In this document: piece after piece, positions 35,436 through 43,675 of the stretch
How positions within the stretch are numbered: the stretch's first letter is position 1
Layout: each line of letters opens with the position of its first letter
NCBI RefSeq assembly: GCF_027213715.1
Contig: NZ_JAPWGM010000004.1
Location: forward strand, 310,001-374,000
Origin: Pedobacter punctiformis
Lineage (GTDB): Bacteria > Bacteroidota > Bacteroidia > Sphingobacteriales > Sphingobacteriaceae
DNA: 64,000 nt
Direction of reading: 5' to 3'
The notes under the pieces: model-generated
Seen by the model: the letters and a program-made list of their open reading frames with translations, nothing else
What the model was told of the DNA's origin: nothing
Databases searched by the model: none
Translations under genes and position numbers: made by a program

Positions 35436-36293
35436 TTATACAAGTGTATTATTCTTTGTTTCTATATGTTTTTTGGCATTTTTTTGGAATTCTTCGGGCG
35501 TTTCCCCTGTTTGTTTTTTAAAGAACCGGCTAAAATAAGGGCGATCTGAAAAACCCAGATCATAGGCAATCTCCTTAATTGTAAATTCACTATGTATAAT
35601 TTTACGTTTTGCTTCCAAAATCAAGCGGTCGTGAATGAGTTGAGTGCCGGTTTTATCAAGCTTCTCTTTCAAAATCTGGTTTAAGCGTTTAGAACTAATT
35701 CCAAGTTTACCCGCATAAAAATCTGTATTGCGATCTGCTAAATAATGACTCTCTAAAAGCATCAGAAATTCGTAAACCCTTTTTTGATGAAGATCCTGAC
35801 TCGTAAACTGATGTTCCTTTACCTGGATCAGCTTTAGTAAAAATACCTTTAATAAAGCTTTAACCAATATACTATTGTCTTTGCTGTACTCCTGCACAAG
35901 TAAAGTATAAACACCAAGAAGTTCTTCAGATTCTGGCTGACTTAATCTTAAACAGGAAAACTCGCCCTGAACATTAAAAATTTTAAATAAATCGAGTAGA
36001 AATTCTTTATCCTCCTCCTCAAGGATAGCCCGTTTGAAAGAAATTAACTCTCCATTTTTACCTGCTTTATTTAGTTGATGTACCCGGTAAGGCGGAATTA
36101 AATAAATCCAGTCTCCTTTTACTTCCTCCCGGCTGTCTTTTAGTCCATGTAATGGATTTTCGTTTTTTAGCCATACAATTTCAAAAAAATCTTTGCGGTT
36201 TGGATCATTAAGATAACTAGGTGGACAATCGCCCAGATTACGGATGTAAATTAAAGATTTTTCAAGCTGAGGAAGTGCATTTATATTCATCAT
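35436..36293 (-). CDS. AraC family transcriptional regulator next to hxlBA
   Basis: The longer frame from 36452 runs back through the operator region, so the start is placed at the ATG ending 36293 (MMNINALPQ), giving 285 residues. The N-terminal half is a cupin-like sensing domain; the C-terminal 100 residues have two helix-turn-helix units (ADRNTDFYAGKLGISSKRLNQILKEK and FTIKEIAYDLGFSDRPYFSRFFKKQTGETPEEFQK). It is divergent from hxlB-hxlA and separated by 197 bases with repeated sites, so it is the probable formaldehyde-related activator of those genes (inference). Confidence 0.9.
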   Translation of the reverse strand: MMNINALPQLEKSLIYIRNLGDCPPSYLNDPNRKDFFEIVWLKNENPLHGLKDSREEVKGDWIYLIPPYRVHQLNKAGKNGELISFKRAILEEEDKEFLLDLFKIFNVQGEFSCLRLSQPESEELLGVYTLLVQEYSKDNSILVKALLKVFLLKLIQVKEHQFTSQDLHQKRVYEFLMLLESHYLADRNTDFYAGKLGISSKRLNQILKEKLDKTGTQLIHDRLILEAKRKIIHSEFTIKEIAYDLGFSDRPYFSRFFKKQTGETPEEFQKNAKKHIETKNNTLV

Positions 36294-36325
36294 TGTAAAG
36301 ATAAAAACTCTAAAACAGATGTTGT

Positions 36326-36417
36326 GGATAATCTGGAAATTATGGTGGACTATTCGGAAATCAGGCTTTTTGAGTATTGTTTTATGACTTTTCAAGAACA
36401 AAATTTCCAGATTATCC
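36326..36417. promoter_or_regulatory. Repeated operator in the araC-hxlB intergenic region
   Basis: GGATAATCTGGAAATT (36326-36341) has an exact inverted copy at 36402-36417 and a looser direct copy at 36347-36362 (11 of 16 bases). The two direct copies start 21 bases apart, two helical turns, as in AraC-type half-site pairs. The array lies upstream of a -7-like TACATTTG for hxlB. Confidence 0.6.
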
Positions 36418-36462
36418 CATATTATGCGCCAATCGTATAACCTTCTGGTCACTGGTACAAGT

Positions 36463-36470
36463 TACATTTG
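36463..36470 (+). promoter_or_regulatory. Candidate -7 element for hxlBA
   Basis: TACATTTG fits the Bacteroidota -7 consensus TAnnTTTG and lies 20 bases before the hxlB start. No TTTG is found at the -33 position, which fits an activator-dependent promoter. Confidence 0.45.
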
Positions 36471-36490
36471 ATTGCAATAAAAAATTATAC

Positions 36491-37081
36491 ATGCAAGTCG
36501 TAAATAATTATTCAGCAACATCTAACAGGGAGATTCAATCCAATCTGGAATTGATTTTAAAAGAGCATAATTGGTTAATTAAACAAATTGACTTTGAACA
36601 GCTGGATACCCTGGTTAAGGAAGTTATAAAAGCAAACCACATTTTTTTCTGTGCTGCAGGCAGATCAGGATTTGCCATGCGTGCTGCGGCCATGCGCTTT
36701 ATGCACCTGGGCTTAAAGGTGTATTTTGTAGGCGAAACCACTACTCCAGCCATTCGGAAAGGCGATTTATTAATTGCAGCTTCCGGCTCAGGCACAACAG
36801 GATCAATTGTTAAAGCGGCAGAGAAATCTGCCTCAGTAGGTGCAACAGTAATTGCAATTTCTACACAAACAGAATCACCATTGACCAGATTTTCTACTCA
36901 TTTGGTCGTATTGCCGGCAGCAGAGAAACAAGATTTTGAAAGCAGCCGTTCCGCTCAATATGCAGGAAGCTTATTTGAACAATTTCTCTTATTAATTTTT
37001 GATGCAGTTTTTCAAGGGCTTTGGAAATCCTCCGGACAAGCGGCAGAAGAATTATGGAGAAGACATGCAAACCTGGAATAA
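36491..37081 (+). CDS. hxlB: 6-phospho-3-hexuloisomerase
   Basis: The start is the ATG at 36491 (MQVVNNYSATS), because the longer frame covers the operator and promoter. The 196-residue SIS-domain protein has VKEVIKANHIFFCAAGRSGFAMRAAAMRFMHLGLKVYFVGETTTPAIRKGDLLIAASGSGTTGS, the family's phosphosugar-binding site. It converts hexulose 6-phosphate to fructose 6-phosphate, the second step of formaldehyde fixation in the ribulose monophosphate pathway. hxlA follows after 27 bases, so the two are one operon. Confidence 0.92.
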   Translation: MQVVNNYSATSNREIQSNLELILKEHNWLIKQIDFEQLDTLVKEVIKANHIFFCAAGRSGFAMRAAAMRFMHLGLKVYFVGETTTPAIRKGDLLIAASGSGTTGSIVKAAEKSASVGATVIAISTQTESPLTRFSTHLVVLPAAEKQDFESSRSAQYAGSLFEQFLLLIFDAVFQGLWKSSGQAAEELWRRHANLE

Positions 37082-37108
37082 AATATAAATTATTAACAAA
37101 TAAATATC

Positions 37109-37741
37109 ATGGCAAAATTACAAGTAGCAATAGATTTATTAACAACAGAAGAGGCTTTGGCTTTAGCAGCAAAAGTAGCACCTTATGTAGACATTATTGA
37201 GCTGGGCACGCCCTTAATTAAAAATATGGGATCGACAGTAATTACGGCAATGAAACAGGCGCATCCTGATAAATTAATCTTTGCAGATTTAAAAACAGCT
37301 GATGCAGGAGAATTAGAAGCTGATATCGCTTTTAAAGCAGGTGCAGATTTAGTAACAGTTTTGGGGGCAGCAGGTAATGCAACAATTATTGGTGCTGTTA
37401 AAGCGGCAAAAGCACATGGAAAAGGAGTAGTGGTGGATACCATTGGATATCCTGATCGTGTAAAACGTGCTCAGGAAGTAATCGGCTTAGGTGTGGAGTT
37501 TGTTGAACTTCATGCAGGTTTAGATGAGCAATGGACTGCAGGTTATTCTATCCAGGTATTGATTGATGAAGCCGCAAGAGCAGGTGTTCCGGTATCTGTT
37601 GCAGGCGGTGTTAATTTGGATAATGTAACCAGTGTAATTAGAGCAGGAGCGAAGGTGGCGGTTGCAGGTGCAGCAATTTATGGGGCAGAAGACCCTGCAA
37701 AAGCAGCAAAAGCACTTCGTGAAGCAATTGATGCAACTTAA
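37109..37741 (+). CDS. hxlA: 3-hexulose-6-phosphate synthase
   Basis: The 210-residue TIM-barrel enzyme condenses formaldehyde with ribulose 5-phosphate. Family motifs present: LQVAIDLLTTEEAL, DIIELGTPLIKNMG, IFADLKTADAGELEADIAFKAGAD (with the DLKxxD catalytic segment shared with orotidine decarboxylases), VDTIGYPDRVKRAQE, VEFVELHAGLDEQ and PVSVAGGVNLDNV. With hxlB it gives a complete formaldehyde-detoxifying shunt. A terminator lies 53 bases downstream. Confidence 0.93.
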   Translation: MAKLQVAIDLLTTEEALALAAKVAPYVDIIELGTPLIKNMGSTVITAMKQAHPDKLIFADLKTADAGELEADIAFKAGADLVTVLGAAGNATIIGAVKAAKAHGKGVVVDTIGYPDRVKRAQEVIGLGVEFVELHAGLDEQWTAGYSIQVLIDEAARAGVPVSVAGGVNLDNVTSVIRAGAKVAVAGAAIYGAEDPAKAAKALREAIDAT

Positions 37742-37793
37742 TAGGAAGAGTTTTAAACGGGGATAATCTTGAATCGTTTATTATTAGGGAAAG

Positions 37794-37818
37794 AAGGGGC
37801 CGATTATGGCCCCTTTTT
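37794..37818 (+). terminator. Intrinsic terminator after hxlBA
   Basis: AAGGGGCC (37794-37801) pairs with GGCCCCTT (37808-37815) and is followed by TTT. Confidence 0.88.
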
Positions 37819-38174
37819 GTATTAGGATGTTTTTAAATGAGCGCAAAGCCTTTTTACTGGACGTGGGAATCGAATGACAAAGAGAAAATTCAGTCAATTC
37901 TTGACAAAATTATTTCTATCCATAAAATGACTAGCAAGAATTCATAGCACAAAAGCTATTGGTTCAGGGTGTTGAAGAATATTTTTGATTATTTCTAAAG
38001 AAAACACAGATTGTTCTGAAAAATAGGACAAAACCAATTTTCAATGAAGGCTGATAAAGTACAACTTCACTTATTGTGATAATATCATACATTAATATAT
38101 ATTATATTTTACATTCCGTATATTAGCAGCTCATCACCCCTAAATTTTTTTTAATAAACTAAAATTTACAATTG
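37819..38174. other. Intergenic region without a recognised gene
   Basis: About 350 bases, AT-rich, between the hxlBA terminator and the HExxH lipoprotein gene. The only open frame of note is a 36-codon stretch (37837-37947, KPFYWTWESNDKEK), probably a chance frame or a remnant. No repeat or RNA was recognised. Confidence 0.5.
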
Positions 38175-39674
38175 ATGAAAAAACTTAATGCTCTTTTAAA
38201 ACTACGCTGGATTATCCTATTGTTCAGTGTCTTCCTGGGTGTTCAATCTTGTAAAAAAAACGAGAAAATTGGCATACCTGATCTGACCACGGAACAATTA
38301 AAAAGTTGGTTCGACAAACAATCCGCTCTAAATTCTGTATCAAAAAATGTTTTTACCGGCTACACGCCTAACTGGGAAAATATTCATACCACTTTAGTAG
38401 ATGGCTACCGGGTAACAGAGGTTAATTTCACAAACCCCAATAAGGTTGTCATGCTTCAGGGACAAACATCCGATACGGAACGCGAAAAAGCGCAAAATAA
38501 TACCACGATTAAACTTTTGCTCTTTAACCAAGCGGGAAGCAGTAATATAACCGCTGCGTATATGATGCTTCAGGGTAGTTTACCTCAGGATGGTAAAGAA
38601 GTACATTATAAGGACTTCGGTTCCTTTACCGGAACGCTTTCTTATTATAATATCACGGGTAAATTTGAAAATGGTTATCTCTTAAATTCCGGTAAAATTA
38701 CCAGGAGCCTTGAAAAATCAGTCCTCTCACCTATTCAGATACTGGAATTAAGAGAGAAGCAAAAAACCATTGGTGCTAAACCAGGAGATAAATTATCACT
38801 GTATAATGTAAATGATAATTGTTCCGTTGAGGTTTATGATCTTTACTACGAAAGTTGTACCAGTATACAGGGAATGCCGGAACTTGGTAATGTATGTTCC
38901 TGGGTATATGTCGGTTCCACAACCATAATTAACTGTATTCCAGGCAGTGGAGGCGGAGGTGGTACTTCCCCAGATGGGGGTTATCCAAACATTGGTGGCG
39001 GCGGTGCTCAACCGACCATACCCCCAGTGTCGGTAGACACGATAATGCAATCTAAATTTTATAAAAATCCAAAAGCAATGTGTGCATTAAATAAATTAAT
39101 GCAAAACAACTATTACAGGGCAGCTTTAAACAAATTCATAGGAGAAAATAAGCCAATTGACCTGACGTTCAAGCTAGAAAATATAGAACAGCAGCCCGGT
39201 TTTCAAACATTAGGTACTACTATACCAAACCCTGTTACCTGGAATGCCAACAATATTGATTTAACTCTGGCAGAAAATTTGATTGACAATTTGTCGAGTA
39301 TAGAAGTAGCCCTAACATTATTGCATGAAGGGGTTCATGCAGAGGTATTCAGAAAATTAATTACCATACATGGTCCAAGCCAATTAAACAATGCTAATTT
39401 CCCCACTTTATTTAACTTATATACACAATACAGGGCAAATGCGGCTTATGACCATGAATATATTGCTAGATTTTATGTAGAAACAATCGCAAGTGCTTTA
39501 AAAGAGTACGATAATAACAAATTTGGCATTGATTACTATCAGGCACTTGCCTGGCATGGACTTAAAGGTACAGACGCATATCAGGCCTTGACCGATATAC
39601 AAAAAAGTGAAATTGAAACCAAAAAAGCAACACTATTATCAAATAGAAGTAAAACTAACTGTAATGATCAATAA
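38175..39674 (+). CDS. Large lipoprotein with HExxH metallopeptidase-like C-terminal domain
   Basis: The frame opens at a TTG at 38172, but the ATG at 38175 is preferred, giving 499 residues. Residues 1-26 are a lipoprotein signal with the lipobox VQSC followed by KKNE. An N-terminal beta-rich region (to about 255) is joined by a Gly/Pro linker (GSGGGGGTSPDGG) to a C-terminal domain with HEGVHAEVF near residue 386 and a downstream DHEYIARFYVETIA that could supply the third zinc ligand. This suits an extracytoplasmic zinc peptidase or a toxin-type peptidase domain. No family is recognised with confidence. Its end overlaps the next lipoprotein gene by 11 bases. Confidence 0.7.
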   Translation: MKKLNALLKLRWIILLFSVFLGVQSCKKNEKIGIPDLTTEQLKSWFDKQSALNSVSKNVFTGYTPNWENIHTTLVDGYRVTEVNFTNPNKVVMLQGQTSDTEREKAQNNTTIKLLLFNQAGSSNITAAYMMLQGSLPQDGKEVHYKDFGSFTGTLSYYNITGKFENGYLLNSGKITRSLEKSVLSPIQILELREKQKTIGAKPGDKLSLYNVNDNCSVEVYDLYYESCTSIQGMPELGNVCSWVYVGSTTIINCIPGSGGGGGTSPDGGYPNIGGGGAQPTIPPVSVDTIMQSKFYKNPKAMCALNKLMQNNYYRAALNKFIGENKPIDLTFKLENIEQQPGFQTLGTTIPNPVTWNANNIDLTLAENLIDNLSSIEVALTLLHEGVHAEVFRKLITIHGPSQLNNANFPTLFNLYTQYRANAAYDHEYIARFYVETIASALKEYDNNKFGIDYYQALAWHGLKGTDAYQALTDIQKSEIETKKATLLSNRSKTNCNDQ

Positions 39675-40116
39675 ACTGAATATATTATTAATTTTTGTTG
39701 TATCAAGCTGCATTGCTCAACAAAAACAAAAGTCTGATTTATATTTATATTTTAAGCCTGATTCTTTGACTTATAAGACAACTCAAAAAGAAAATACGGA
39801 TATTGTCCGTAAAGGAAAAGTCTTTTCGGCTAAGTATGATTATGACATATATACCTGGCAATATTTCACTGAAGGAAACATTAGACATCGGTATAGATTA
39901 ATGACAATCAACAAACCTGAATTCAGTTTTAAGGATAGCACCTTTGTCAAAAACAAAGCTATGACATTTGCACAAATAAAATCTAATAAGAGTATTTACT
40001 TTGATTCGACAGATTCAAAGAGATTCCCTTTTAGAAAAGTGTTTGTAGTAGAATATATTTCATCAAATAAATATAAGCTGGTTGAGGTTAAAACATATAT
40101 CGGCTCAGACGATTAA
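39664..40116 (+). CDS. Small lipoprotein of unknown function
   Basis: The start is set at 39664 (MINKLNILLIF), since the longer frame runs into the upstream gene. The 150-residue product has a lipobox VSSC at residue 15, then a beta-rich region (LYLYFKPDSLTYKTTQKENTD and TWQYFTEGNIRHRYRLM). It is translationally coupled to the HExxH lipoprotein by an 11-base overlap, so it may be an accessory or inhibitor of it (inference). No family recognised. Confidence 0.65.
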   Translation: MINKLNILLIFVVSSCIAQQKQKSDLYLYFKPDSLTYKTTQKENTDIVRKGKVFSAKYDYDIYTWQYFTEGNIRHRYRLMTINKPEFSFKDSTFVKNKAMTFAQIKSNKSIYFDSTDSKRFPFRKVFVVEYISSNKYKLVEVKTYIGSDD

Positions 40117-40219
40117 TTATATTGATATCCTTGGCGGCCCATAGTGAATATTTGCAGTTCATTAAAACGGAAGATATTAAAATGCTAAACAACATCTAAA
40201 ATTCAAAAGGGATGCCAGT

Positions 40220-40301
40220 ATGAAAAATTGCATTAAGTGTAATCGTTTTATCTGGTGCCCTTTTAAAAGGATATATTCAAACCACCGATAGCTCTTATTA
40301 A
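40220..40301 (+). pseudogene. Frameshifted remnant of a paralogue of the exported gene at 40657
   Basis: From the ATG at 40220, shifting the frame after the first codons gives KIALSVIVLSGALLKG then YIQTTDSS, which matches KIAFVVILLVGTQLKG then RAQTDST of the intact protein encoded from 40657. The preceding bases (AAAAGGGATG) also match. Two A residues missing after the start break the frame, and only the signal-peptide part survives. Confidence 0.6.
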
Positions 40302-40321
40302 TTAAAAACAAATCGGAATTT

Positions 40322-40552
40322 ATGAAAATATTTCTCATCCTTTTTATTGGACTGTTTCTTATTTCTAATGCATTCGGTTTTCCAAAACCATTTTTTACCC
40401 GAGTAATAACAAAGGTGCCAACAGGAGTCGCAGAGAGCTATCAGTTTATAATTGATTCTATTTTAATTAATTTGATGTTTTGCTTATTGCTTTCACTTAT
40501 TCTAACAGCTATATGGTTTTATAACAAAAAGTCTTTACAGATTAAACATTAA
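40322..40552 (+). CDS. Small membrane protein
   Basis: The 76-residue product has an N-terminal hydrophobic segment (MKIFLILFIGLFLISNAFG), which may be a signal or first helix, and a second helix (SILINLMFCLLLSLILTAIWF) before a basic tail. It lies in the accessory cassette between the gene remnant and the next exported protein. No family recognised; it could be a chance frame, though its helix pattern is convincing. Confidence 0.5.
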   Translation: MKIFLILFIGLFLISNAFGFPKPFFTRVITKVPTGVAESYQFIIDSILINLMFCLLLSLILTAIWFYNKKSLQIKH

Positions 40553-40656
40553 CAATCGCAGGATTTAAAGCCAGCCTAAATATAAAGGAACAGAAGCCAA
40601 TGGCAATAGGGGATATAACAATACCTCAAATTCAACAAACAAAAAGGGATGTTAAA

Positions 40657-41214
40657 ATGAAAAAAATTGCTTTTGTTGTAATACTTCTAGTAGGTACTCA
40701 GTTAAAGGGACGTGCTCAAACAGATAGCACCAGAAAGGAAAAAGAACGATTGTTGTACATCGAAATTTTTAAGGAAATGGCTAAGTTTCCACTTGAAAAA
40801 ATAGATAACAAGTTGGCAATTTTGTCTATGCCGCAGATCTCTACAGATAAGCTAAATTACTACAAGGTTTTTTTTAATGAAAATGGATTAAAAAGTTTTG
40901 ATAAAGAAAATGAATGGGAATTTATAAATAATATAGATTCCTTAGGCCTTTCTAGACAGAAACCATTTAATTTTCAATGTATAAAGACAGAACTGGCATT
41001 AAACAAAATTCACCTTAAGAAAGGAATGACGCTACAATCAATTTTTACACCTTTTGTTTATTCTAAAGATGGGTTAAAAGCATCCTATATGAGTGATGGC
41101 TATTTTAAAACGGGTAAGTTTACAAGCGAGCGAACCGGCCTAACCATTTACTTTTATCAATATTTAGACAACGAATGGAAATTAATATATTCAGAACCAT
41201 TAACTTTATATTGA
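40657..41214 (+). CDS. Exported protein of unknown function
   Basis: The start is set at 40657 (MKKIAFVVILL) rather than 40600, giving 185 residues with a signal peptide ending GRAQ (about residue 20). The mature part is charged and mixed alpha/beta (KEKERLLYIEIFKEMAKFPLEKIDNKLAIL, GLTIYFYQYLDNEWKLIY). A decayed copy of its signal region sits 400 bases upstream, showing local duplication. No family recognised. Confidence 0.6.
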   Translation: MKKIAFVVILLVGTQLKGRAQTDSTRKEKERLLYIEIFKEMAKFPLEKIDNKLAILSMPQISTDKLNYYKVFFNENGLKSFDKENEWEFINNIDSLGLSRQKPFNFQCIKTELALNKIHLKKGMTLQSIFTPFVYSKDGLKASYMSDGYFKTGKFTSERTGLTIYFYQYLDNEWKLIYSEPLTLY

Positions 41215-41277
41215 TAAACCCACAATAAGGAAACTTCTCTTTTGTCGGATTCAAACTTATTGTAAATCAGCGACAAT

Positions 41278-41314
41278 CAAATAAAAAGCGGTATAATCTT
41301 TACATTATACCGCT
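41278..41314 (-). terminator. Intrinsic terminator of tmRNA
   Basis: Perfect 11-bp arms (41287-41297 and 41304-41314) with a 6-base loop directly after the tmRNA 3' end; on the - strand TTTTTATT follows. Confidence 0.9.
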
Positions 41315-41317
41315 TTG

Positions 41318-41681
41318 TGGAGCCGAAGGGAGTCGAACCCTTGTCCAGTTGTGAGATAAATTATACCTTCTACATGCTTATTTTTCAATTAATTGTCGGG
41401 AAGTAAACCGGCTGAAAACCGACCTTGTTTAAATCCTTAGATACTTTATCTCACCTCACGTCGTACCTCCGTTAAGGCCAGCTTTGTTATTTCGATGCCC
41501 CAGATTCTAACCTAACAATGCAGCAGTTAGAGGGACAAAAGCTATTTAGTTCTAAACTAAGCAGCTAAGGCGTAAGTATTTTCGCCAACTAAAATGTGAA
41601 CGTTCACTTTAAGTGCTCTCCGTACAACGCACTGCATGCTAACATAACCTTCGCCACCCTGTCAAATCCAAGAACGGCCCC
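41318..41681 (-). ncRNA. ssrA: tmRNA
   Basis: The 5' end GGGGCCG pairs with the 3' CGGCTCC to form the acceptor stem, including the G3-U70 wobble that marks alanine tRNA-like identity. The T-loop GGGTTCGACTCCC and the 5' GATTTGACAGGG segment are standard. The tag frame (41586 down to 41557) begins with a GGC resume codon after TAGTT and reads GENTYALAA, then TAG. The discriminator A is at 41318 and a full CCA is not encoded (ACAA follows), so CCA must be added. It rescues stalled ribosomes and tags the products for proteolysis. A TATATTTG (41735-41728) upstream is a possible -7 element. Confidence 0.95.
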
Positions 41682-41851
41682 GGTTTCGGTCTGCAATTCA
41701 TAAATAATCAATTTGCAAACTCGTTTACAAATATACAATTATTAAGCCAGTTTGACCGGTCAATAATCAAAAAGTATCGATATTCTGCTCAAAATGAAGT
41801 TTAGCGTCTGGATTTAAATAGACTTCCAAACGCCAAACATTTAAATGCCAG

Positions 41852-43051
41852 TTAGTTTGTCCTGCCTGGATATTGCTGTAAAGCAATCTCTAAACAATCC
41901 ATGGCCGTATTTAAATCATCTGTATTTAAAACGTAAGCCATTCTAACCTCATTTTTACCAGAACCCGGTGTAGAATAGAAACCTGTTGCAGGTGCCATCA
42001 TAACCGTTTGATTGTTGTGGTTAAATTCTTCTAAAATCCACTGACAAAACTTATCCGCATCATCAATTGGAAATTTAGCAACCACATAAAAAGCACCACC
42101 CGGGTTAGGACAAAAAACGCCATCAATCTTGTTTAATCTTCCAACCAAAGTATCTCTGCGTAAAGTATATTCTGTATTTACTTTTTCAAAATAGCTGTCA
42201 GGAGTATCAACAGCGGCACTACCTGCAATTTGCTCTACCATACCCGGACTTAACCTTGCTTGTGCAAATTTTAAGCCCGAAGCAATTACCTCCCTGTTTT
42301 TAGTAATCATGCAACCCAAACGGGCACCACAGGCACTGTAACGTTTAGATACCGTATCCATAATCACTACGTTTTCATCTAATCCATCCAAATGCATTGG
42401 CGAAATAAATTCACGGCCATCATAGCAAAACTCCCGGTAAGCCTCATCAGAGAATAAGAACAAATCGTATTTTAAGCAAAGCGATTTTAAAGCCTCCAAT
42501 TCTTCCCTCGAATATAAATAGCCTGTAGGATTATTTGGGTTGCAAATAATAATCGCTTTGGTTTTATCGGTTATTAGCTTTTCAAACTCCGCAATAGGAG
42601 GCAGGGCAAAACCATTTTCGATATAGGATAAAATTGGTTTAACCACTACATTACTCATGCAGGCAAAACCATTATAGTTTGCATAAAAAGGCTCAGGGAT
42701 AATAATTTCATCACCCTCATTTACGCAGGTTTGCATGGCAATGGTAATGGCTTCAGAGCCACCAACCGTTACCAGTATATTTTCAGGCTTAATGTTATAG
42801 CCTAATTTATTGTAATATTCGGTTAACTTGATGCGATAGCTTAATGTTCCTTCAGATGGTGTATAAGCCCAAACATTAAAATCAATGTTTTTAATGGCGT
42901 TCAACATTCCTTCTGGGGTTTCAATATCCGGCTGACCAATATTTAAGTGGAAAACCTTTTTACCATTTTGTTTAGCTTTATCGGCAAATGGTGTTAACTT
43001 TCTGATGGGCGATGCAGGCATCTGCAAGCCTTTTTGTGAAATCTTTGGCAT
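41852..43051 (-). CDS. Class I pyridoxal-phosphate aminotransferase
   Basis: The 399-residue enzyme belongs to the aspartate/aromatic aminotransferase group (fold type I). Visible are NIGQPDIETPEGM at the N-terminus, VTVGGSEAITIAMQTCVNEGDEIIIPEPFYANY, AIIICNPNNPTGYLYSREEL (Asn and substrate contacts), FLFSDEAYREF and the PLP-binding Lys in TVSKRYSACGARLGCMI. It could be the transaminase for phenylpyruvate or hydroxyphenylpyruvate, given the aromatic amino-acid genes 4 kb away, but other amino acids are equally possible. Confidence 0.9.
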   Translation of the reverse strand: MPKISQKGLQMPASPIRKLTPFADKAKQNGKKVFHLNIGQPDIETPEGMLNAIKNIDFNVWAYTPSEGTLSYRIKLTEYYNKLGYNIKPENILVTVGGSEAITIAMQTCVNEGDEIIIPEPFYANYNGFACMSNVVVKPILSYIENGFALPPIAEFEKLITDKTKAIIICNPNNPTGYLYSREELEALKSLCLKYDLFLFSDEAYREFCYDGREFISPMHLDGLDENVVIMDTVSKRYSACGARLGCMITKNREVIASGLKFAQARLSPGMVEQIAGSAAVDTPDSYFEKVNTEYTLRRDTLVGRLNKIDGVFCPNPGGAFYVVAKFPIDDADKFCQWILEEFNHNNQTVMMAPATGFYSTPGSGKNEVRMAYVLNTDDLNTAMDCLEIALQQYPGRTN

Positions 43052-43062
43052 GGCACAAAAAT

Positions 43063-43093
43063 AAAAAAGTCCCGATGAAAATCGGGACTTTTT
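43063..43093 (-). terminator. Intrinsic terminator after the DUF1573 gene
   Basis: Perfect 13-bp arms (43064-43076 and 43081-43093) around GAAA; on the - strand the stem ends in a T run. It separates DUF1573 from the aminotransferase gene 12 bases further on. Confidence 0.93.
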
Positions 43094-43112
43094 AAATATA
43101 ATTGGTTAAAAA

Positions 43113-43505
43113 TTATTTTGAAGCAGCTGCAACAGTTTCTCCTTTGATGTAAAGCACTTTAACAGGTGTTTTTGCATTAGAAGTAATGGTAACAGTTTTT
43201 GTAAATGGCATTGGGCTACCTGCAGGATTAAAAGTAACTGAAATGGTTCCACTTTCACCTTTTTTCAAAGGCGTAGTAGTATATTTAGGTACTGTACAAC
43301 CACAGCTGCCTTCAGCTTTAGTAATAATTAAAGGCTCTTCGCCAGTGTTGGTGTATTTAAAATCAAAAGAAACCGGTTTGTTTAAAACTACTTTACCAAA
43401 ATCGTGTGTTTCTGATTCAAATTTAAATTCAGCAGGTTTAGTTTGAGCTTGAGAAGCTAAACCGAAACCCATTACAAAAGCGAATAATACTAAGATCTTT
43501 TTCAT
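43113..43505 (-). CDS. Exported DUF1573 protein
   Basis: The 130-residue protein has a signal peptide ending SQAQ (residue 20) and one immunoglobulin-like beta domain with the DUF1573 pattern ETHDFGKVVLNKPVSFDFKYTNTGEEPLIITKAEGSCGCTVPKY. Two nearby Cys residues (CGC) may form a disulfide. Such proteins are abundant in the periplasm of Bacteroidota; function not established. Monocistronic, divergent from the E1 dehydrogenase gene. Confidence 0.88.
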   Translation of the reverse strand: MKKILVLFAFVMGFGLASQAQTKPAEFKFESETHDFGKVVLNKPVSFDFKYTNTGEEPLIITKAEGSCGCTVPKYTTTPLKKGESGTISVTFNPAGSPMPFTKTVTITSNAKTPVKVLYIKGETVAAASK

Positions 43506-43675
43506 GTTATGTTTTTGAATGTTTTTTAACTTTTTGTTAAAACAAATTTAATTGTTTTCAATATAAAACAAAAACTATTCCAATAATATTTTAATAACCA
43601 ATATATAATTTTACTGTTTAGTGTAAAGGCAAACTTTTAATTTTGTTTATATTTGCCCGCAACCAATATTAGATC

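Noticed and set aside
36294-36490. N-terminal extensions of the AraC protein (to 36452) and of hxlB (from 36377)
   Set aside because: Both would run through the operator/promoter interval and across each other; internal ATGs at 36293 and 36491 fit family lengths.
37837-37947. 36-codon frame after the hxlBA terminator
   Set aside because: Too short, no recognisable feature, no clear start signal; possibly a remnant.
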